Source of the DNA: Isoetes taiwanensis
Taxonomy: Eukaryota > Streptophyta > Lycopodiopsida > Isoetales > Isoetaceae
Assembly: GCA_021234155.1 (NCBI GenBank)
Contig: JAJEKV010000052.1
Location: 6,114,925-6,178,924 of the forward strand
Length of the DNA stretch: 64,000 nt
Reading direction: 5' to 3'
The first letter of the stretch is position 1, and each line of letters begins with the position of its first letter. Shown piece after piece: positions 58,417-64,000 of the stretch. Made by a program: the position numbers and the translations under genes. The notes below the pieces were generated by a model that was not told the origin of the DNA, searched no databases, and saw only the letters and a list, made by a program, of their open reading frames with translations.

Positions 58417-59029
58417 GGTTCACATAATCAATTAAGCCTTCATACATCTCAGCCCATAAGTTTTTTTGGTTGAGGCGGTAGAAATTCAAGGTATTGGCCT
58501 CTATCCTTGCGTAGGCATCAACTATAAATCATTGTGTCAGTCCACCGCCAACGGGGGATTGAACTCGAATTTAAGGGTGCTATCGGGTTCTCAGATTTTT
58601 TCGCGTGCTTAGTCTATACAAATAGTATTGTAACATGGACACATTTTGCCTCAATCGACTCGATGAAGCAATTGCTTGGTTTCTCATATTCATTTGCCAT
58701 CCTTTGTCCCCAGACGGTATTAACAATGGGTAAGTAAGGGCGTCTATATATGGATCGGTAATGGCGATATTTCTGAGGCCGTCGCCTTTTTGATGGATGC
58801 ATATATCCCTGTTAAAAGGTGGCTCTTCATCTCGATTCACAAATAATCACAGAACCTCATTGACGAATGCGGGGTTGTATCTTCGCAAGTCTAGTCCTCG
58901 CCTCGCCATCGCCGGTACATCCTTACTTACGATGTTCATTTAGCCCGTAGTGCATTTTCCTCTACCGTGCATCATATGCAAGGCTTGTGCAAATGGGTTT
59001 CGCTCTCCTTATTTCTAAGTCAAGTTGCC

Positions 59030-59608
59030 TCATAAGGTCCATGTCACATTCCATATTGTGCACATTTTGTGCGCCGTTCTTCGCTTGCATATTCCATGTC
59101 TAGAATGTATAATCACAAGATAACGTGGTGATGCATTATCATCGGGATGAGCAGGCCCAGATCTATGGTAGACTTGGCCATGGATCTTAAAGCAATATGG
59201 GCCTGGTCTATTGAACTGCTGTATGTCTGCTCCGAATGATACAAATGCTAATGCATTATTGTAAATTCTGATATGCGACTTGAACTCCTTACTTTTCGGG
59301 TGATCTCCAATTAATAAGTGGTATAATAATGGAGGTATTGCCGTTAAAGGAGGGACGCTAACTTTGCCATCATAGCAACACTTCGTGTCATCTTGTTTAA
59401 ATGTTAGTGCATGACAATACTTGCACTCTCGGTCCAATTCTCCGCAGTGATGAGGTTCGACGTGCGATGAATGATTAGTCCGAGCTATTCTGTAAGTTGA
59501 AGGATTAGCCCGATTTGCACGCCTTTGTTGAGCCTCTACAGCTAGCCTCTCAAAATGTTGTTCCTCTATCTCCCCCCGAGCTGAAAGCTCCGCGGCTACT
59601 TCCTGCAT
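59030..59608 (-). pseudogene. Helitron N-terminal region with zinc-binding block
   Basis: 192-codon frame with HHCGELDRECKYCHALTF … CCYDGKVSVPPL … IRIYNNALAFVSFGADI … YCFKIHGQVYHRSG, the usual order upstream of Rep in plant Helitrons (zinc-finger-like CxxC…CC, then IRxYN and GQVYHR). Confidence 0.8.
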
Positions 59609-59609
59609 G

Positions 59610-59890
59610 GTGGGCTAACCTAGCGCACGCCGCATGATCCGTCCTTCTTGGATGTTAAGCTCGCCAGTAGCCACTTCCCTCGCATGGTGGGCCAACCCGC
59701 AAAGACGCCTCTCGATCGGTCTCTCCTTGCTGGATGTTAAGCCTGCTCGTAGCCACTTCCTCTGCATGGTGGGCCAGCCTGGCAGCACGCTCCTCATCCG
59801 TCTCTCCCTGCTGGATGCTAAGCCTGTCTGCAGCCAAGAAAATATGTATCTCTCCACTCTTCTCATTCAGTACTAGGGGGCATGGCCCTC
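59610..59890 (-). repeat. Coding tandem repeats at Helitron protein N-terminus
   Basis: Four imperfect 60-70-base repeats encode LSIQQGETDEERAARLAHHA-like units (RLNIQQGETD, LNIQEGRI, with AHHAEEVAT). They are predicted to be helical or coiled-coil. Frames shift between repeats. Confidence 0.7.
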
Positions 59891-59947
59891 TTCCATCCAT
59901 TGCAGATACTATGGAAAGTCTGTTGCATTAGTAGAGCCCTACTATAA

Positions 59948-60520
59948 ATGATACCTCCAAACCATGAAGCACACTCCCAAAAGATATATTTAGAAGCACA
60001 GATTTTTCAGCCTGGAGACCCTCAAGCAAGAAGAAATGCGCTCTCAAAATTCCCATGTCTTCCTATCTCTAGTACTATTGAAGGTGTAATCCCTTTCCAA
60101 GAGCATATCTCACCACCCCTCAAGCACAACCCAAGTATTTCAAACGAGATAAACATGTGTACTAAGGAGAACCGATCTCCCGCCTCTTCCCATAGAGAGA
60201 ATACTATGAGTGGCGCCCAAGAGCGCATTTCCAACACAAAAGTTCCCATCACTCCACTTCAACATCCACCTCAACCTCTTCCCCTGCCACAAAGCTACTA
60301 TGGACCATGGCATGTTTCCATGAACAAGCTGAGGAAGAAAACACATATTACCCGCGAACCACATGTACTACAAGAGGGTGCGTTTAGCATTCCTAGAAGG
60401 CATCACCACGCATTGACTTCAAGCAAGATACTGCAACCCCAAAGAGCTATAACTGCCCACATCAAACCAGACAAGAGCTATGGTAAATGTACACAAAATC
60501 ACAGGTCTCCCGTCCTCTAA
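59948..60520 (+). CDS. Hypothetical 190-residue ORF, P/S/H-rich
   Basis: Open plus-strand frame without recognised domain; proline- and histidine-rich (PLQHPPQPLPLPQSYYGPWH). It starts about where the Helitron ends and lies upstream of a LINE, so it could be a LINE ORF1 remnant or chance. Confidence 0.25.
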   Translation: MIPPNHEAHSQKIYLEAQIFQPGDPQARRNALSKFPCLPISSTIEGVIPFQEHISPPLKHNPSISNEINMCTKENRSPASSHRENTMSGAQERISNTKVPITPLQHPPQPLPLPQSYYGPWHVSMNKLRKKTHITREPHVLQEGAFSIPRRHHHALTSSKILQPQRAITAHIKPDKSYGKCTQNHRSPVL

Positions 60521-61149
60521 TCCTGCTCTCATCAACCCTCTTCTCTGCCTTGCCTAGACAACCATATCTCCCCTCCATTGGGATAGAGTAGGGGAAAATG
60601 CCCACAAACAAAGATTAAGGCAAGCAGCAACGTAAGATTCGAAAAGCCATTTTACCGATGCCCAAGGAAATGATCAAAAACCTTGACTGAAGACTGCAGT
60701 GAGTGCATCCTTTACCGCAATGAGTGCGGCTCCTCATTGCATGAGTGCGATAAAAGAAGTCAAAACTTAAGCCATCTCCAACGCACAAACAAATGAACCG
60801 ACTTTACAAATCTGAAAGACGAAGCCTAAATAACTATCCATGTGCCCTAGCATCAGCATAAAGATGAGATTTTGATAGGTCGCATAGCTACATTGCTTTC
60901 CTGAATAGGCAAGGGCAATCACTGCATAACACCACTGTTTGCTAGCAAAAAATTGATCGAAAATCCTACATACGAAAATATAAGTTAGAGGCATCAAATA
61001 TAGTAATTATAAAGCACATATAAGCCTAATATAATTTTATCTGTCGCCATGTTCCACCGCTCGAAGCTCTTGATCATAGTTGGAAAAGTGGAGAAAATCA
61101 CAGCCAGATTAGCGCTAAAAAAGGATGAATAATGGGTGCACTTGTGATT
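60521..61149. other. Spacer between Helitron side and LINE
   Basis: No recognised content; a 76-codon minus-strand frame at 60767-60997 has no family resemblance. Confidence 0.3.
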
Positions 61150-63045
61150 CTTTAGACATGTACATTGAATTGCTTGGGGTTATCTTCATGGTCTTCTAGT
61201 CCAATTGTGCAATGAATCGCTTCAAAGAGGGTCTTTTCCAGATGCATGGTGCTTAAATAGGGTGGTACTGATCCGTAAGGGTGGGAGCCAGGATGATGTG
61301 CCGAGTTACAGGACTCTTCTAGTGAGTAATGTGTTTGCTAAGTTATTTGCTAGTATGCTTGAACATAAAATTTCAACGTGGGCAAATAAAAATGATATGC
61401 GAGCTGCTGGGCAAGCAGGGTTTAGGAAAGAGCATTCTACGCTTGATCACCTGGTCACTGTTCGGGTTCTTACAGAGGGAGGAAAAGGCCAAGTTAATAA
61501 GAGATTTTTTGCATTCATAGACCTCATAAAGGCATTTGATCGAGTAAATCAAACAAATTTGACAGAGAGGTTGGAATGGTTACAGGTTCCAGGGGAACTT
61601 AGATATATGGTTTCTTGTTTTTATAAAAAGGTATTGGTTGAGCTTTCTTTTCCCTTTGTAGGCCAGGAGAAGTTGGAGAACATGATAGGGGTGAAGCAAG
61701 ATTGTCCTTGTGCTCCTACGCTATTCGAGCTCTTTATTGATGAGCTAGAAAACCGGATGGAGAGACTTGGAGGTATGGGTGCCAAGCTTGGTAAGTACGT
61801 GTTACAGCTTTTGTTATTTGCTGATGACGTTGTGCTTATTTCAAATAACTCTAGTGGACTCCAAAGACATCTTGATGTCTTATGTGCATTCTGTTCTCAA
61901 AAAAGGATGCAGGTTAATCCAAGTAAATCAAAGGTGATGGTTTTTGGCGATAATGATGACACAGTATTTACAGTAGGGGGAATTCCTTTGGGAAAGGTAA
62001 GTTCTTACAAATATTTGGGTATTGAACTAAGCAGTAATTATAGATGGATAGTTGCGGCTCAGAAACGTGCCTCAGAGGGGTTGCATGCTTTTTACAATAT
62101 GTTGCATCAATGTAAAATGAATAAATTTGAAAACTGAAAATTACAAAGATTACTTTTTGGAGTGCAGGTTAAACTAGTTTTCCTATATTGGAGTCCAATT
62201 TAAGGGCCATGACTTTCAAAGAAATGCTGGAGTAAAATTGAAAGGGTATAAAAGAGGTTTTTGCTTAATGAATTGGGAGCCAAACCTCAAACTCCATATT
62301 GTATGCTATTGGCTGAAGCTGGTTTTCTTCCACTTGAAGTTGAAGCATTATATAGAACCATCACATATGTGAACATGTTACTATCCTTGGATGAAGATAG
62401 ATTTCCCCGTATTGCTCTTGAGCAATTTAGGAATAAGGGTGGTATTGTGAGGTCAGAAGATGGTGTACAAAGTGGCTTAATCTAGATGAATGGCCGATGT
62501 CACTCAAATATGAAGAAGTTTATGAGCATGTGAAGTTGAGTGTATTGGATAAGCTGTGGAGACTTGAGCATGAAAGAGATGTGAAGAAGCAATTTTATAT
62601 CGAAGAAATCAATGGGCTAGAGTCATATGTAGAACAACCCTATCTACTATCTTATGTCTACTATCTTATGTCATCTCATTTTTTGCATGGAGAAACAGGA
62701 CGGTAAGCCACCACACCTCGTCATGAGAGATATTGCTTTGAATGTTTAGATCCAGTGATTGAAACAGAGCAGCATAGCTTTCTAGAATATGCTTCTTATG
62801 AGTATGCTAGGACTAGATATTATATCCGTATAGTTACATTGAGCGATCTATAGAGATTACCTGCGCAGGTGTTCAGTATTTATATTAGGGATGTTTGGTC
62901 AGAAAGAGCTGATATCATTGAGTTATTTAATTTAATGTCTGATTTTGATACAGATGGTGCTTTGAGATAAGTGACCTACTTTGGTATGTACTATTTTGCT
63001 ATAGAGGCCTGGGAGCCTATAATGGCTTGATTAATATCATTATCA
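61150..63045 (+). mobile_element. 5'-truncated LINE
   Basis: Reverse transcriptase followed by a decayed C-terminal region. Near 62730-62820 a CFECLDPV…TEQHSF stretch resembles the C-terminal cysteine/histidine block of plant LINEs. The 3' end is at a short ATT/ATC-rich tail (ATTAATATCATTATCATTATC) near 63045. Endonuclease and ORF1 are missing. Confidence 0.75.
61205..62137 (+). pseudogene. LINE reverse transcriptase
   Basis: 310 codons open without a proper ATG start. Motifs: PSYRTLLVSNVFAKLFASML, AGQAGFRKEHSTLDHL, motif A FFAFIDLIKAFDRV, motif B IGVKQDCPCAPTLF (usually QGCPLSPTLF), catalytic LLLFADDVVLIS and YKYLGIEL. The G-to-D and LS-to-CA changes in motif B, the 5' truncation and downstream frame breaks argue against activity. 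Confidence 0.85.
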
Positions 63046-64000
63046 TTATCTAAGAAAGAAAATAAAATTGAGCCTTCCAAACTCCATGACCTTGCCAGTA
63101 CTCTTTGTGCTTTTCACCTATTGTCCCATCTTAATTAACCTTCCTCTCGGCTTTCATTACTCCCTAACTTCATCGACGCTCACCCCAAGCCTGCACTACT
63201 ACTAGTTTTACGCTTATGCTTATTATATGGTTGTGTTATAAAAAAAGGTCCAGCCATCATAACATATGGGATTCAATGAACAATTATTACATGAAATGAT
63301 AACAAGTAGTGACCATCTAAACACATTTACCACGTGTAAAAGATGTGTAAGTTGTAAAAGATGTGTAAGTTATAGCCCCCATGCTGCATCATGCCTTCAT
63401 GAGATAATAATGCCAATTGGAACTAGACATATGAGATTGCGCTCCTATCATTGGCATATGAATCGAATATGGAGCCCTACAACACGATGCAATTTTAATT
63501 GAAAGTTGAACTGTAATATGCCAATGACTTTTCAAGCATTTTCATTACCGCCTCAATGTACGCAAATTAAGCAAGGAGAAGCCTCAGAAGGCGTGTTATA
63601 ACAAACTCTTGAAGGGCTATTAAACAGCAATTGTTTCAATGCATGAACTTGTTATAGCAAAATTGCGAGGAATCGATCCATCCATTGTTCCCTTTAGCAG
63701 AAAAAGATAACATGATGATTCTCCATTGAAACATATATGACAAAGTTATTCTTCAAAAAAAGTAAACCTATAGATTAGAATATAATATGAGCATCAAAAT
63801 ATGATAAAGCAAACCAAGGAATGCAAAATGCCTTTCATGCCTAAACTATTATAGATGGAGAGACAGATGCAGTTTGAAGTAGATATATCCGTTAAAATAT
63901 ATAAATACGTTGACTAAGCATAACGTGCTGAACAGTGACATAACATTTGGCACATAAATGCTGAGAAGGTGTTGAAATGTACAGAAGACAGATTCTATCA
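63046..64000. other. Right flank, no recognised gene
   Basis: AT-rich. A 15-base direct repeat (AAAAGATGTGTAAGT) occurs twice at about 63339-63370. Nothing else stands out. Confidence 0.35.

Larger units (their letters stand above)
55072..59956 (-). mobile_element. Helitron, about 4.9 kb
   Basis: Minus-strand rolling-circle transposon. The 3' terminus is well defined: on minus the hairpin GCCGGCACTACCGGC is followed by CTTTT and CTAG, then T, matching the Helitron rule of a hairpin shortly before CTRR with insertion between A and T. The 5' end is less certain; an A|TC boundary near 59956 (TCATTTATAGTAGGGCTC) is a candidate. It encodes a Rep/helicase protein in pieces with frameshifts. Confidence 0.8.

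Overview
This window looks like nuclear DNA of a land plant. Spliced genes have GT–AG introns, there is an ankyrin–PGG gene and a DOMON (AIR12-like) secreted protein, and there are plant-type tRNA-Ser(AGA) and tRNA-Gly sequences and plant-type transposons (Ty3/gypsy, Helitron, CACTA-like, LINE, foldback elements). The lineage cannot be fixed from the sequence; a large, repeat-rich genome, perhaps seedless, is only a guess. Most reading frames carry scattered one- or two-base indels, so much of the window is either decayed or imperfectly polished. The DOMON gene is a clean exception.

Layout. 1-2.5 kb: 5' part of a decayed LINE on the minus strand, cut by the window edge. 5.0-7.05 kb: ankyrin-repeat/PGG membrane protein gene broken by two frameshifts. 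7.4-20.6 kb: a tandem array of about 500-bp units, each with a tRNA-Ser(AGA)-like and a tRNA-Gly-like sequence. The array is interrupted by a 10.9-kb Ty3/gypsy element (8147-19056, minus strand) that landed inside one tRNA-Ser copy, leaving a GCAT duplication. Both edges of this block are copies of sequence found again at 29.6-31.6 kb.

21-24.2 kb: unrecognised minus-strand coding remnants. They are divergent from a spliced plus-strand gene (about 25.1-28.9 kb) that combines a ParB-like GGNHS motif with a bacterial-type DNA N4/N6 methyltransferase fold (DLPY, FSGSGTT). Palindromes of the form GTGTATTC(n)GAATACAC form two arrays, one upstream of and one within this gene. This is the most unusual locus in the window.

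31.3-43.35 kb: a second spliced plus-strand gene with a K/E-rich segment and another ParB-like motif (NGNH). One of its introns carries a complete 9,016-bp DNA transposon (33628-42643) with perfect 21-bp terminal inverted repeats and a GGGT duplication. The transposon encodes a Ulp1/C48 protease on plus and a transposase-like protein (DG..QFK, HGKG..DG.GA) on minus. 43.35-45.4 kb: unrecognised spliced minus-strand gene. 46.65-49.76 kb: CACTA/Tnp2-like transposase followed by subterminal-type repeats.

51.0-51.6 kb: intact DOMON-domain protein with a GC-rich 177-bp foldback just upstream of its start and a 984-bp inverted-repeat element next to that. 55.07-about 59.95 kb: a Helitron on minus (Rep, PIF1 helicase, 3' hairpin plus CTAG). 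61.15-63.05 kb: 5'-truncated LINE on plus. The rest is AT-rich DNA without recognisable content.
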